Of a DNA stretch of 64,000 nucleotides, positions 44,864 through 53,537 are shown one piece after another. The stretch is from an uncultured Bacteroides sp. (GTDB lineage: Bacteria; Bacteroidota; Bacteroidia; Bacteroidales; Bacteroidaceae): positions 1,054,001-1,118,000 of the forward strand of contig NZ_OY780936.1 in assembly GCF_963675905.1 (NCBI RefSeq), in the 5' to 3' direction. The stretch's first letter is position 1. Every line of letters starts with the position of its first letter. The notes under the pieces are model-generated. The model was given only the letters and a program-made list of their open reading frames with translations. It ran no database searches and was not told where the DNA came from. Both the position numbers and the translations under genes were made by a program.

Positions 44864-45487
44864 ATGAAGAAAACTAACCACGTAGAAATAAATATTGAAA
44901 AACTACAAACAGCTTGCAAAGCATTTAAATTAGATGAAACTCAGGAAAGTTACTATATATCATACATTGAGTTTCTGGAGCATTTCAAGAAGATCAACGA
45001 ATTTGGAAAGCATGATATAATAATTGGCATTCACTTAATCTATGGATGGATGCCAACAATCTGTCACCTCAAATCAAAGGCATTTGATGAAGCAGCCAGG
45101 ATATTGAATAAAGTGAAAAAGGATAATCAACTACTGCTAGATGAAAAAGATTTGAAGACACTCAAGAAATTGTTTAATAAATCCATAGTTGGCACTTCTA
45201 AACTTCTCCACTTTATATCTCCCGAGACATATTCAATTTGGGACAGTAAAGTTTGCCATTATTTAGGACTTCCGGCAAATGCGGTGAATGACACTTCTGT
45301 TTACTTGAGCTATATTAAAGCATGCAGAAACATTATAGGAGATGGGCAGATTGATCTTAGTACAGTTAAAGGTATATTGAAAGATTATAAGATATCCGAT
45401 ATGCGTGCTATTGAACTGGTGATGTTTACTAGTGATAAAAAGGAAGGTAAGTCTCAAAATCAATTAGTTGATGACTCTATAGACTAG
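44864..45487 (+). CDS. Unknown protein just downstream of the Cas13b array
   Basis: 207 aa, soluble and mostly helical. The central part, KSIVGTSKLLHFISPETYSIWDSKVCHYLGLP (about 103-136; split here for reading), has a GxSKxLHF...YxIWDSKV pattern seen in uncharacterised proteins that recall helix-hairpin-helix DNA glycosylase-like folds. I would not name an activity. It shares the direction of cas13b and follows the array by about 100 bp. It may be a CRISPR-linked accessory or just another defence-island gene. Confidence 0.6.
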   Translation: MKKTNHVEINIEKLQTACKAFKLDETQESYYISYIEFLEHFKKINEFGKHDIIIGIHLIYGWMPTICHLKSKAFDEAARILNKVKKDNQLLLDEKDLKTLKKLFNKSIVGTSKLLHFISPETYSIWDSKVCHYLGLPANAVNDTSVYLSYIKACRNIIGDGQIDLSTVKGILKDYKISDMRAIELVMFTSDKKEGKSQNQLVDDSID

Positions 45488-45852
45488 CAATAGATTATTT
45501 CTTTTAGTAGTTTAGATATATTAATCCGATTCTCCTCCCCGAAAGCATATATTAAAACATCTAAGGAGCAGACACCCGTAGAGCATAAAAGCACCCGTTA
45601 GAATCGCCTAGGTAAATCATTCTATTGGCAATACAAAGAGTTGAAAGAATGGAGCCCAACCCAAGTATTTGTTTCTCGGATGCAACATAGTCGTTGCCAT
45701 ATAGTTTAAAGTCGGCTCTGAATGTTCCATCTTCATTGTACACCAATGGGTGCTAAGAAATTATTTTAATAAAAAAGTCTTGTCGTTATGCAAGATTTTG
45801 AATAAACTTTCATTTAATAATAAACACGGTCAGTAATTTAAATTATTAAAAT
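45488..45852. other. Gene-free 365 bp holding a broken gene fragment
   Basis: Contains only the 3' piece of a PQQ-propeller gene described at 45561-45743 and the leader of the lipoprotein gene. Confidence 0.6.
45561..45743 (-). pseudogene. 3' fragment of a second PQQ beta-propeller gene
   Basis: The minus strand encodes VYNEDGTFRADFKLY and SILSTLCIANRMIYLGDSN..., about 60 residues almost identical to the C-terminus of the intact gene at 50178-51383. Homology ends abruptly after CATTGTACAC (45743), where the intact gene continues differently. No start or upstream part is here; the promoter end of a broken copy is found at 53577-53720. Confidence 0.85.
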
Positions 45853-46476
45853 ATGAAAGGCTTTAAATTTAATTTTGGACTACTTTTAGTCATTTTCTCT
45901 GTACTTGGTATTACGGGGTGTTCTGATAATGAAGACGAATCTTTGTATTCGAAATGGGAAAAATCTTTGGATAATCATACTGCTAATTATGTATTCGACG
46001 ATCAAGGTAGGTGTTTTGGAGATGGTGGCGGAATTAGTCAGGAGAATTTTGAGAAGATGGTTACAGGGCATGGATGGAAAAATTATGGAACCTGGGAGAT
46101 TGACGAGAGTGGAAAAAGGCTTCCTGACGATTTTTATAAGAATGTTTATGGAGTTAATCCTGCTAATTTCTATTTTACAGAGGGGAATAAAATTACAACT
46201 TATCGAAAAGATGACTCAAAAGCAAACTCTATACTTTCCAATACTCAGTCATACATCTTTAACGGTAGATATGAGGGGGCACCAAGAAGTGTGATATTAC
46301 TAGCAGATGGTTCTTATATGCAAATAACAGGCTGGGATTTAGGTGTACATCCCTCTTTCTGTGCAGTCTATCCATTAGGCTTAAAACGTAATAACAAAGA
46401 TGTTTATGGCGTTTCTATTTTTGTGCAAATGACAGATAAAGAGTTGAAGGAATTTCAAGCTGCCAATAAATTATAA
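45853..46476 (+). CDS. Lipoprotein of unknown function
   Basis: 207 aa with a lipoprotein signal (MKGFKFNFGLLLVIFSVLGI, lipobox ITGC with C23) and an acidic start to the mature part (SDNEDESLYSKWEKS), which in Bacteroides often means surface export. The rest appears beta-rich (FYFTEGNKITTYRKD, YIFNGRYEG). I do not recognise a domain. It stands alone between the broken PQQ fragment and the duplicated cas13b promoter segment. Confidence 0.65.
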   Translation: MKGFKFNFGLLLVIFSVLGITGCSDNEDESLYSKWEKSLDNHTANYVFDDQGRCFGDGGGISQENFEKMVTGHGWKNYGTWEIDESGKRLPDDFYKNVYGVNPANFYFTEGNKITTYRKDDSKANSILSNTQSYIFNGRYEGAPRSVILLADGSYMQITGWDLGVHPSFCAVYPLGLKRNNKDVYGVSIFVQMTDKELKEFQAANKL

Positions 46477-46518
46477 AATAATAGCAATTTTCATGAACTG
46501 GCTATCTTTAATGGCAGA

Positions 46519-46553
46519 ACTGTAAATACTTTGTATTTGCAGGGGAAAAAACA
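46519..46553 (+). CRISPR. Orphan degenerate CRISPR repeat
   Basis: The phrase TGTAAATACTTTGTATTTGC followed by AGGGGAAAAAACAT aligns with the mini-array's last repeat (38799) and sits in the same place relative to the terminator that follows. No second repeat is nearby. Confidence 0.75.
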
Positions 46554-46554
46554 T

Positions 46555-46598
46555 AAAGCCTATAGTAATCTATGAAGTAGATTACTATAGGCTTTTTT
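46555..46598 (+). terminator. Second copy of the mini-array terminator
   Basis: A perfect 18-bp stem ending in six T's. Compared with the copy at 38837, CCTG/CAGG has changed to CCTA/TAGG on both arms, keeping the pairs. Confidence 0.85.
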
Positions 46599-46629
46599 AG
46601 TGTTTGAGATTCATTCTATATCCATATAA

Positions 46630-46661
46630 TTTGGATATGATAGTATGTTTTTTTATTTTTG
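46630..46661 (+). promoter_or_regulatory. Intact copy of the cas13b-type promoter
   Basis: TTTG (46630-46633), 20 bp, TATTTTTG (46654-46661): a perfect match to the Bacteroidetes consensus. It points toward the four-gene operon starting at 47054. Confidence 0.65.
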
Positions 46662-47040
46662 ATAAATATGAAAATTAGGAACATACTTGTTGATAAGTAA
46701 AGGGATTACCATTTGGTCTATTATGCATTTTAAGGTTTTACAGGGCAGCAATAATTCAAAATATAATTTGCAAAAAGACTGTTTATGCTTTTATAAATTT
46801 GTATCTTTGTAAGAAGAAGATGTATCATAACAATGTAGTGTACTACTAAAAGGACTGGTGATGCAAAAATTATGAAACAATTCTGATTCAGATGACATTC
46901 CAAGAGGTTCATGGACTTCAGGCAAAATTGGTCTAAGTATAGATTTAATGATCTTCTCTGATCAAGCTTATGATTTCTTAAAATGCTGATCTGTTATTGA
47001 AACTGTTATATTCGGAAATGAAAATAAACGTGATTTAAAT

Positions 47041-47048
47041 TAACTTTG
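47041..47048 (+). promoter_or_regulatory. -7-like box immediately before the Septu-like operon
   Basis: TAACTTTG lies only 5 bp before the first ATG. If used, the mRNA would start at or near the start codon. The -33 element is poor (AATG at 20 bp). Confidence 0.35.
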
Positions 47049-47053
47049 TTGTA

Positions 47054-47776
47054 ATGATTCGATTTTCAAAATTTCAAAAAGAAATTATATCTTATTTAAT
47101 TAGATATAGTGATGACAAGTTGGAGAATGGGTATAAGTCTCTTCTTGATAATTATTATACCCAATATTTTAATCGTGCTTTGATCGTTTTTCCTGAAAAA
47201 ACATTTTTATCTTTGTTCTGTGTATACAATGGTAATGAAACAAACTATAAAGAAGAAGTTTGCAGACTTATTGAAATATTAGTTTTATTTAGAACTCTTG
47301 AAAATTCCAATTATATAACTCTTTTCCCTTTGGCTTCACCTGCTCCAATAAACTTCATTTACGATTTTGGTGGAGAAGATAAAACAGAAGAGTATAAGAC
47401 TCATTTTATAAGTGAAATGCTTGAAGGTCAAAACTGTATTTTAATTACAGACGATATACATAAATTGATTATTAAATACTTTTTTAGTATTCTCTATATA
47501 TCACCAGATTTGAAAGAGCTTGTAAACAATGGATTTATAACATTTGAAGAAAAAGCGCAAAAGAGCAATATGAATATTGCATGGACGGCTATTGGCTTTT
47601 CTGTTTTGTTAGGTATAGTTAGTATATATATAACTTATGACAAAGTTGGTAATAGTGAGATTAAAACAGAAATTCAAAACATAGATAATACATTGAAACA
47701 AAAATCGCTGCCCAAAGTGGTAAAGGCAGAGATCGTGAATGATACAATTAATATAGCTAATCTGAAGAATAAATAA
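47054..47776 (+). CDS. Membrane-anchored protein, first gene of the Septu-like operon
   Basis: 240 aa with one transmembrane helix near the C-terminus (about 174-195, IAWTAIGFSVLLGIVSIYI). The large N-terminal part (1-170) is soluble and mixed alpha/beta, and the C-terminal tail of ~45 residues contains a short coiled stretch (NSEIKTEIQNIDNTLKQK). No family recognised. It is 1 bp from the next gene, so translation is likely coupled. In an operon with a RecF-like ATPase and an HNH nuclease, a membrane sensor or effector role is a reasonable guess. Confidence 0.6.
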   Translation: MIRFSKFQKEIISYLIRYSDDKLENGYKSLLDNYYTQYFNRALIVFPEKTFLSLFCVYNGNETNYKEEVCRLIEILVLFRTLENSNYITLFPLASPAPINFIYDFGGEDKTEEYKTHFISEMLEGQNCILITDDIHKLIIKYFFSILYISPDLKELVNNGFITFEEKAQKSNMNIAWTAIGFSVLLGIVSIYITYDKVGNSEIKTEIQNIDNTLKQKSLPKVVKAEIVNDTINIANLKNK

Positions 47777-47777
47777 T

Positions 47778-48110
47778 ATGATACGTAAATTTGGGAAAAC
47801 TGTTTTGCCATTAAACTGTGATAAAGATAAAATAAATGAGTTGATAGATTTAATAATTTTTTCTTTTGGAGATTCATTTTCTTTTAAAAGTTTATGTCAA
47901 GATTTTAAAGGTAAGGCTGAACAAGAAAATCTTTTTAAGAAAGAAGCTAATACCGAATATTCAAATATAGAACTGAATTCTGAAGCAATAATCTCAATCA
48001 ATAAAATTATTTGGGATAAAATATGGAACAAAGAACTCATAATTGATTTGTATGCAGATACATATCATCAATATCCAAATGATTTTGTATTGATTAAAAT
48101 GAAAGATTAA
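47778..48110 (+). CDS. Small protein between membrane component and ATPase
   Basis: 110 aa, acidic-basic and soluble, with hydrophobic stretches such as INELIDLIIFSFGDSFSF and IWDKIWNKELIIDLY. No domain recognised. Its size and place, between a larger protein and a RecF-like ATPase, recall the middle components of ABC-three-component systems, but I cannot show homology. It is tightly linked upstream (1 bp) and 31 bp from the ATPase. Confidence 0.6.
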   Translation: MIRKFGKTVLPLNCDKDKINELIDLIIFSFGDSFSFKSLCQDFKGKAEQENLFKKEANTEYSNIELNSEAIISINKIIWDKIWNKELIIDLYADTYHQYPNDFVLIKMKD

Positions 48111-48141
48111 TAGACCGTTACTTACTTAACAATCATAAAAT

Positions 48142-49401
48142 ATGCGATTAAAAAGTATACAGCTACAGAACTTCCGTTGTTACGAAGATCTAAAGATTGA
48201 GCTCGACAAGAATTTTAATATAATTCTTGGTATCAACGGAACAGGTAAAACTGCCATTCTTGAAGCGGCTCGTATAGCTATAGGCTCTTTATATAGTGAA
48301 TTTGATAAAATAGAAAATAAAATTTCAAGTCCGGGTATTAATACAGACGATGTTCGTTTACATAATGGCGAACGCCAATACGAGGTACATATACTGACAG
48401 AAGCATGTGTAAGTGAAAGCATTAGTTCTTCTCTTATGAAGAGCGAACCTATAATTTGGGAAAGAACATTAGAAAGGTATGGAGGAAGAACAAAATTTGT
48501 TGGAGCTGAGGAAATAAAAGCTGTATCAAAGAGAATTCAAAAAATAGTTAGAAACTCAGGAGCTCAAAACATCCCTTTAATTGCTTATTATTCTACAGAC
48601 CGCTATAAAAAAGAAAAGAAAAATACGGGGTTGGACGCTGATGGAAGTCGGTTGAGAGGATATTATAATTCGCTCGACGCAATGACTAATGTGTGGTTTT
48701 TCCTTAATATTTATAAGACTGAAACATTATGGGAGTTGCAACATAGTGAAAAATCGGTTTTATTGGCTGTTGTGAATAATGCTGTAATGGCTTGTATAGA
48801 TGATTGTAGTAAATTATACCATGACGTAAAAAAAGATGAACTGATTATTGTTTTGAAAAATAATGGTGAATCTATTCCTTTTCACATGTTGTCTGATGGT
48901 GTAAGAAGTACGCTTGCAATGGTCATGGAAATAGCTTTTCGCTGTTATTTGCTCAATCCGCATTTGGATGAGCGAGCAGCAAAAGAAACAGCTGGAGTAG
49001 TTTTAATTGATGAAATTGATTTGCATTTACATCCGGCTTGGCAGAAGAGGATTATAGGTGATTTGAGAAAGGCTTTTCCTGAGCTTCAATTTATTGTAAC
49101 GACACATGCGCCATTGGTTATTGGTTCTTTGAAAAGTGGAAAGATATTCAATATATCTGATAGACAAGTCTATGATTTCCCAATTCAATATGGAAAAGAT
49201 GCCAACTCTATTTTAATTGAAATGAAAACCTCCGAAATGGATGATGAAATAAAAAAGAAAATAGAAGCTTATTTTCTTTTAATTGAAGGTGGAAAAGGGA
49301 AAATAGAACCAGCGCTACAATTACGGGCAGAATTAGAGTCTCTTTTGGGAAAAGATCATAGCGAAATACAGCGAGCTGATATGATGTTGAACTTCTTTTA
49401 A
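48142..49401 (+). CDS. ptuA: PtuA-like AAA/ABC-type ATPase
   Basis: A 419-aa ATPase of the RecF/SMC-like class used by the Septu defence system. Walker A is GINGTGKT (30-37), the ABC-type signature LSDGVRS (250-256), Walker B VVLIDEIDLHLHP (287-299), and the H-loop VTTHAPLVI (H322). It lacks a long coiled coil and TOPRIM domain, separating it from OLD nucleases. With the HNH gene 11 bp downstream, the pair matches PtuA-PtuB. In Septu, PtuA controls the nuclease and senses infection. No retron reverse transcriptase is nearby. Confidence 0.82.
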   Translation: MRLKSIQLQNFRCYEDLKIELDKNFNIILGINGTGKTAILEAARIAIGSLYSEFDKIENKISSPGINTDDVRLHNGERQYEVHILTEACVSESISSSLMKSEPIIWERTLERYGGRTKFVGAEEIKAVSKRIQKIVRNSGAQNIPLIAYYSTDRYKKEKKNTGLDADGSRLRGYYNSLDAMTNVWFFLNIYKTETLWELQHSEKSVLLAVVNNAVMACIDDCSKLYHDVKKDELIIVLKNNGESIPFHMLSDGVRSTLAMVMEIAFRCYLLNPHLDERAAKETAGVVLIDEIDLHLHPAWQKRIIGDLRKAFPELQFIVTTHAPLVIGSLKSGKIFNISDRQVYDFPIQYGKDANSILIEMKTSEMDDEIKKKIEAYFLLIEGGKGKIEPALQLRAELESLLGKDHSEIQRADMMLNFF

Positions 49402-49412
49402 ATAGACTTTTG

Positions 49413-50114
49413 ATGAGGTATATTAAAAAGAGAGTCGGATCAGAAGCAGCTGAATTATTAAAGACCTGGATTAAAAGGAGAAAAGCAGCAGGGCAAAATC
49501 TTTTGTATGTAGATTTTGATAAGAAGAAAGAGTTAAACGACAATTTAAGAAGTGAGCAAAAAGGAATTTGTTGCTATTGTCAGCAGAAAATAACTCACTA
49601 TCAAGGTGATAATAATGGAGGAAGCCATAACGAACATTTAATTCCAGAAAATGGAGAATATGGGCGTCAAGATTTACAGGTGGTTCATCATAATCTTTAT
49701 GCCTCGTGTAATTATTCAAAAGGCAAATGCAAAGGTGATCAGCATTGTGGTGAAGCAAAACATGACAAACTTATCGCGGCATTTATTAAAAGAATTGATT
49801 GTGACAAGTATTTTAAATATAATGTAATTGGAGAAATTCTACCTTCTGGGCCATATAACTCTCACCAAGAATACGAGGAACATTATGGTGATCTGACGAA
49901 CGACCAAAGAGATGCATATGATACAATTCAAACACTTAATCTTAATCATGAAAGTATTAAGCAACTTAGGAAAGGTGATCAGAAAGAATTATTTAAAATA
50001 CTTGGAGGAAAAACTAGGGAACAAGTTAGAACCTATATTCAAACTATTAATACAAAGGATCAATATCCACGTTTTATTGATATGCTTCTATACTATATGA
50101 AACAAAAACAGTAA
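49413..50114 (+). CDS. ptuB: PtuB-like HNH endonuclease
   Basis: 233 aa from ATG 49413; a TTG at 49410 is less likely. HNH features are the zinc cysteines CCYC (53-56), the HNEHLIP catalytic stretch (72-78) and HHNLYASCNYSKG (92-104). This is the TIGR02646/retron-and-Septu HNH class. It would cut DNA when released by PtuA. The gene ends the operon; a weak hairpin at about 50127-50153 follows. Confidence 0.82.
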   Translation: MRYIKKRVGSEAAELLKTWIKRRKAAGQNLLYVDFDKKKELNDNLRSEQKGICCYCQQKITHYQGDNNGGSHNEHLIPENGEYGRQDLQVVHHNLYASCNYSKGKCKGDQHCGEAKHDKLIAAFIKRIDCDKYFKYNVIGEILPSGPYNSHQEYEEHYGDLTNDQRDAYDTIQTLNLNHESIKQLRKGDQKELFKILGGKTREQVRTYIQTINTKDQYPRFIDMLLYYMKQKQ

Positions 50115-50177
50115 ACATAATTTAGAAAGCGAAATCATTGATTTCGCTTTCTAATGAACGAAATTAATTAAATAAAA

Positions 50178-51383
50178 TTATAAAACGCCTACCCGCAGTG
50201 CATAAAAGCACCCGTTAGAATCGCCCAGGTAAATCATTCCATTGGCAATGCAAGGAGTAGAAAGAATGGAGCCCAACCCAAGTATTTGTTTCTCGGATGC
50301 AACATAGTCGTTGCTATATAGTTTAAAGTCGGCTCTAAATGTTCCATCTTCATTGTACACACTATGATAATTCAGTTTGCTACCATCCGTCTGAAATACT
50401 TCCCGGATAGTGTTCGAAGCAAGATCTACCTGATATAATTTACCGTTAAAACAGCCAAATAGAACCTGATTGCGTAACAAAACGGCTTCGGCATATACCC
50501 TCATATTCAATGGAAAGGTTGTTTTTATCTCTCCGGTTGCAGCCGTCATAAGCTGAAAGTGGTGTGAGTCTGACGTTCCGTAGCACAGCAAACCATCAAC
50601 CAATAGTGGAGCAGCAATAATCCAGCTATTGGGATCTTCCTTACTCCAGTTGAGTGTGCCCGATTCGATGTTTAGCGAATACATAAAGTAATCTCTGCAT
50701 CCAAATACAACCGACTGATTGTAAAGTGTTGCTCCCTTCTGAATTTCGCCTTTAGGGAAATAGTTGTTTCCCTTTGTTTTAAATTTCCAGATCAAACTAC
50801 CATCCGACAGATTCAGCGCATAAAAATAGCCGTCGAAACTGCCTACAAAAACTTTATCATGAACAACTAGCGGGGTAGCATGAACAATACCTCCTGTTTG
50901 AAATTTCCAACACAAATTACCTGACTGGGGATTCAATGCATAAATACAACCGTCGCCGCTACCTACAATCACTTTATTGTGAGCAAAAACAGGTGAAGAT
51001 AAATAGTAATCCCATATATCGAGTCTTTTCTCGCCAGCAGTTTGCACTTTCCAGTTTTGGCGTGCTGTGCGTTTATTAATGGAATAAATAAAACCATCTG
51101 TGCTATTAAAAATCAGGTTTCCTTTGTAGACAAGCGGTTTGGACTTAACTTCTCCGCTGGTTTTAAATTTCCAGTTAAGCTTACCCTCTTGCGCATTCAG
51201 GGAATACATGCAAGAATCATTAGACCCAACAAATACGGCATTGCCATCAACTACCGGGGATGAATAAATACCGCTTTGAGTGGTGTATTTCCATTGCATG
51301 CTATATTGAGCCGTGCCTTTGAGCGAAAAGACGCTCAACAAGGCTACAATAGCATAAGTTTTAAATTTAAGATCAGTATGCAT
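50178..51383 (-). CDS. Exported PQQ-type beta-propeller protein (BamB-like)
   Basis: 401 aa with a signal peptide (about 1-26, ending GTAQ|YSMQW) and seven or eight WKF-type blades (for example YSSPVVDGNAVFVGSND, LNWKFKTSGEVKSKPLV). This is the PQQ-like/BamB fold without the residues for cofactor binding being assessable. Function unknown, possibly envelope assembly or surface binding. Parts of another copy flank it at 45561-45743 (3' end) and 53577-53720 (promoter end), so the locus has been duplicated and rearranged. Confidence 0.85.
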   Translation of the reverse strand: MHTDLKFKTYAIVALLSVFSLKGTAQYSMQWKYTTQSGIYSSPVVDGNAVFVGSNDSCMYSLNAQEGKLNWKFKTSGEVKSKPLVYKGNLIFNSTDGFIYSINKRTARQNWKVQTAGEKRLDIWDYYLSSPVFAHNKVIVGSGDGCIYALNPQSGNLCWKFQTGGIVHATPLVVHDKVFVGSFDGYFYALNLSDGSLIWKFKTKGNNYFPKGEIQKGATLYNQSVVFGCRDYFMYSLNIESGTLNWSKEDPNSWIIAAPLLVDGLLCYGTSDSHHFQLMTAATGEIKTTFPLNMRVYAEAVLLRNQVLFGCFNGKLYQVDLASNTIREVFQTDGSKLNYHSVYNEDGTFRADFKLYSNDYVASEKQILGLGSILSTPCIANGMIYLGDSNGCFYALRVGVL

Positions 51384-51849
51384 TACTTTATTTTATATTA
51401 TAATTATACTTCCGGTGTTGTTGCTTATATAGCAAAGGTATAATTTTGAAAGTAATTCGCAACAATAAAGGAAGTATATTCATGATGATTCTTTGGATGA
51501 AATAACTTTCATAAGTCTATTGATAATAACTTAAAAAAGGAGTAGCGTAGAGTCTCAAATCGTATACTTTTTCTATAATCCAACATGAAATATCATATAT
51601 ATCACTTCCGTTTTCAATTAAGAATATAATAGTTTTTGGGTATTTTGTAATCATTGAATGATAATATTTACAAATTAAATTTTTATAAGCCATAATTCTT
51701 TTTTATGCTTATATAGAATTGTTATAGAAAAGTTGATGGAATGGAATTTTATTTCGTTTTAATCTTAATTTTCATCTGTTAATTTGCCAATCAAATATTG
51801 ATAACCCGACTATTCTGTGCAACTTTGCAAAAACAAGCAATGTATACCG
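51384..51849. other. Intergenic region between PQQ gene and umuD
   Basis: 466 bp, AT-rich, no supported gene. It holds the divergent promoters: the PQQ leader at 51384-51470, repeated at 53644-53730, and the umuD promoter at its right end. Confidence 0.55.
51797..51827 (+). promoter_or_regulatory. Possible umuDC promoter
   Basis: ATTG (51797-51800), 19 bp, CAACTTTG (51820-51827): one base off in each box. No SOS operator that I recognise. Confidence 0.4.
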
Positions 51850-52284
51850 ATGGAAGAAAAAGTATTCAGACAATTAGAAATATATCCGGCAGATACGAGT
51901 AAGATGCTCGAGATTCCGTTTGTTGGCAATATAAAGGCGGGATTCCCTTCGCCTGCTGACGATTTTGTGGCATCGGCTATCGACCTGAATAATATTGTTA
52001 TAAAGAATCCATCGGCTACCTTTTTTGCACGGGCAAATGGTACTTCGATGGAAACGGATTTGAGTGATGGCGATTTATTTGTTATTGATAAGAGCTTACC
52101 GCCAGCCGATGGGAAAATGGCTGTATGCTTTGTGGATGGGGAGTTTACCGTGAAACGGATTAAGATTGAAAAGACTCGCTGCATGCTTATTCCTTCGAAC
52201 GCTGATTTTCCTGTTATTGAAGTGAATGAGAATAACAATTTTATGATTTGGGGAATTGTTACTTACGTTATCAGGAAGATGTGA
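51850..52284 (+). CDS. umuD: UmuD-like S24 self-cleaving SOS protein
   Basis: 144 aa from ATG 51850; the frame is open from a GTG at 51817. It has the self-cleavage site Ala-Gly in NIKAGFPSP, the catalytic serine in [10 protein letters not shown] and the catalytic lysine in FTVKRIK. After RecA-stimulated cleavage it forms DNA polymerase V with UmuC, copying past damage. The stop overlaps the umuC start by one base (TGATG), so translation is coupled. Such pairs are often carried on mobile elements and islands. Confidence 0.93.
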   Translation: MEEKVFRQLEIYPADTSKMLEIPFVGNIKAGFPSPADDFVASAIDLNNIVIKNPSATFFARANGTSMETDLSDGDLFVIDKSLPPADGKMAVCFVDGEFTVKRIKIEKTRCMLIPSNADFPVIEVNENNNFMIWGIVTYVIRKM

Positions 52285-53537
52285 TGTTTGCTCTGGTTGA
52301 CTGCAATAATTTTTATGCAAGCTGTGAAAGGGTGTTTAATCCGGCTCTTAATGGCAGGCCTGTTGTTGTTCTCAGTAATAACGATGGGTGTGTTATTGCA
52401 CGGAGTAATGAAGCCAAGGCTTTGGGTATTCCCATGGGGGCACCTGCCTATCAGTATCAGTACACTTTCGAGCAACACAACATTGCGGTGTTCTCTGCCA
52501 ATTTCACTCTTTATGGTGATATGAGTCACCGAGTGATGACTATTCTTTCGGGCTATTCGCCGGAACAGGAGGTGTATAGCATTGACGAATGTTTCCTGAA
52601 CTTAGCCGGCATTGAAGAAGATTTGCATGCTTACGGGGTGAAGATGCGTAAACATGTGCTTCGGTGGACGGGCATTCCGGTTAGCGTGGGCGTGGCTCCT
52701 ACAAAGGCTTTGGCTAAACTGGCTAACAGGATAGCAAAGAAGTTTCCCGACAGAACGGAGGGCAGTTATGTGATAGACTCTGAAGAGAAGCGGATGAAGG
52801 CTTTGAAATGGGTTGCTGTTGAGGATGTGTGGGGCATAGGACGTAGAAATGCTAAGAAGCTGAGGGCTATTGGGGTTAACACGGGTCTTGATTTTGCTAT
52901 GCTAGACAGGGGATGGGTGCTGAGGAATATGACGGTTGTGGGGCTTAGGTTGCTCGATGAGCTGAATGGCATTTCTCGCCTTGATATGGAACCTGTTGAG
53001 AAGAAGCAGAGCATTGCCACAACAAGGACTTTTGAGCATGAGTATAGCACGTTTGAGGAGGTGAATGAACGCATTGCCACTTTTACTGTCATAAGTGCTG
53101 AGAAGTTAAGAAAGCAACAGTGTATGTGTCAGGCTATCGTTGTGTTTATTGAAACAAGCAGATTTCGGGAACCTGGGGATAAATACAGCAACAGCATTGT
53201 GGTGAAATTACCTTTCCCTACATCTTCTTCGTTGGAGATGGTTAAATTTGCGGGTGAGGGATTAAGAAAGATATTTAAGCAAGGTTTTCTTTATAAAAGG
53301 GCAGGAGTGGTACTCATGGATTTTGTTCAGGAAGCAAATCTTCAAAGATCGTTCTTCTTTAACTCGAATCCTAAACATGAACCGTTGATGAAAGCTATAG
53401 ATAAACTGAACACGAAATTTGGCACTCAGAAAATATATATTGCTGCTCAGGATACTAAAGTGTGGAAGATGAAGCAGGAAAAGCTCTCGAAGAGGTTTAC
53501 TACTGATATCAATGATATTCTGGATGTGAAGATTTAA
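52284..53537 (+). CDS. umuC: Y-family translesion DNA polymerase UmuC
   Basis: 417 aa from ATG 52284 (the frame is open from 52248). Motifs [18 protein letters not shown] (first catalytic aspartate), [15 protein letters not shown] and [10 protein letters not shown] (the paired catalytic acids) are intact, followed by the helix-hairpin-helix and little-finger domains. It is the catalytic subunit of polymerase V, error-prone. The umuDC pair lies between two defence loci, which fits a mobile-island origin. Confidence 0.95.
   Translation: MFALVDCNNFYASCERVFNPALNGRPVVVLSNNDGCVIARSNEAKALGIPMGAPAYQYQYTFEQHNIAVFSANFTLYGDMSHRVMTILSGYSPEQEVYSIDECFLNLAGIEEDLHAYGVKMRKHVLRWTGIPVSVGVAPTKALAKLANRIAKKFPDRTEGSYVIDSEEKRMKALKWVAVEDVWGIGRRNAKKLRAIGVNTGLDFAMLDRGWVLRNMTVVGLRLLDELNGISRLDMEPVEKKQSIATTRTFEHEYSTFEEVNERIATFTVISAEKLRKQQCMCQAIVVFIETSRFREPGDKYSNSIVVKLPFPTSSSLEMVKFAGEGLRKIFKQGFLYKRAGVVLMDFVQEANLQRSFFFNSNPKHEPLMKAIDKLNTKFGTQKIYIAAQDTKVWKMKQEKLSKRFTTDINDILDVKI

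Larger units (their letters stand above)
46519..46714 (+). repeat. Uninterrupted second copy of the array-end/cas13b-promoter segment
   Basis: Aligns with 38799-38924 joined to 39953-40024 with the IS element removed. It includes degenerate repeat, terminator, -33 box, -7 box and a 10-codon reading frame, and the match ends at GGGATTACCATTT in both copies. It is the empty-site reference for the IS insertion and marks a direct repeat flanking the cas13b-array block. Confidence 0.88.
46477..47053. other. 577 bp without an intact gene
   Basis: Holds the second copy of the cas13b promoter region (46519-46714). Beyond it, 46715-47040 has no frame I can support, though phrases such as KDW..AKIMKQF suggest a decayed gene. 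Confidence 0.5.

Noticed and set aside
47054-47776. Considered as Csx27 because it has a membrane helix and lies near cas13b.
   Set aside because: One helix rather than several, 3.4 kb from cas13b, and clearly in an operon with the ATPase/HNH genes.
48142-50114. Considered as a retron effector pair.
   Set aside because: No reverse transcriptase or ncRNA-like hairpin is found upstream in the operon.
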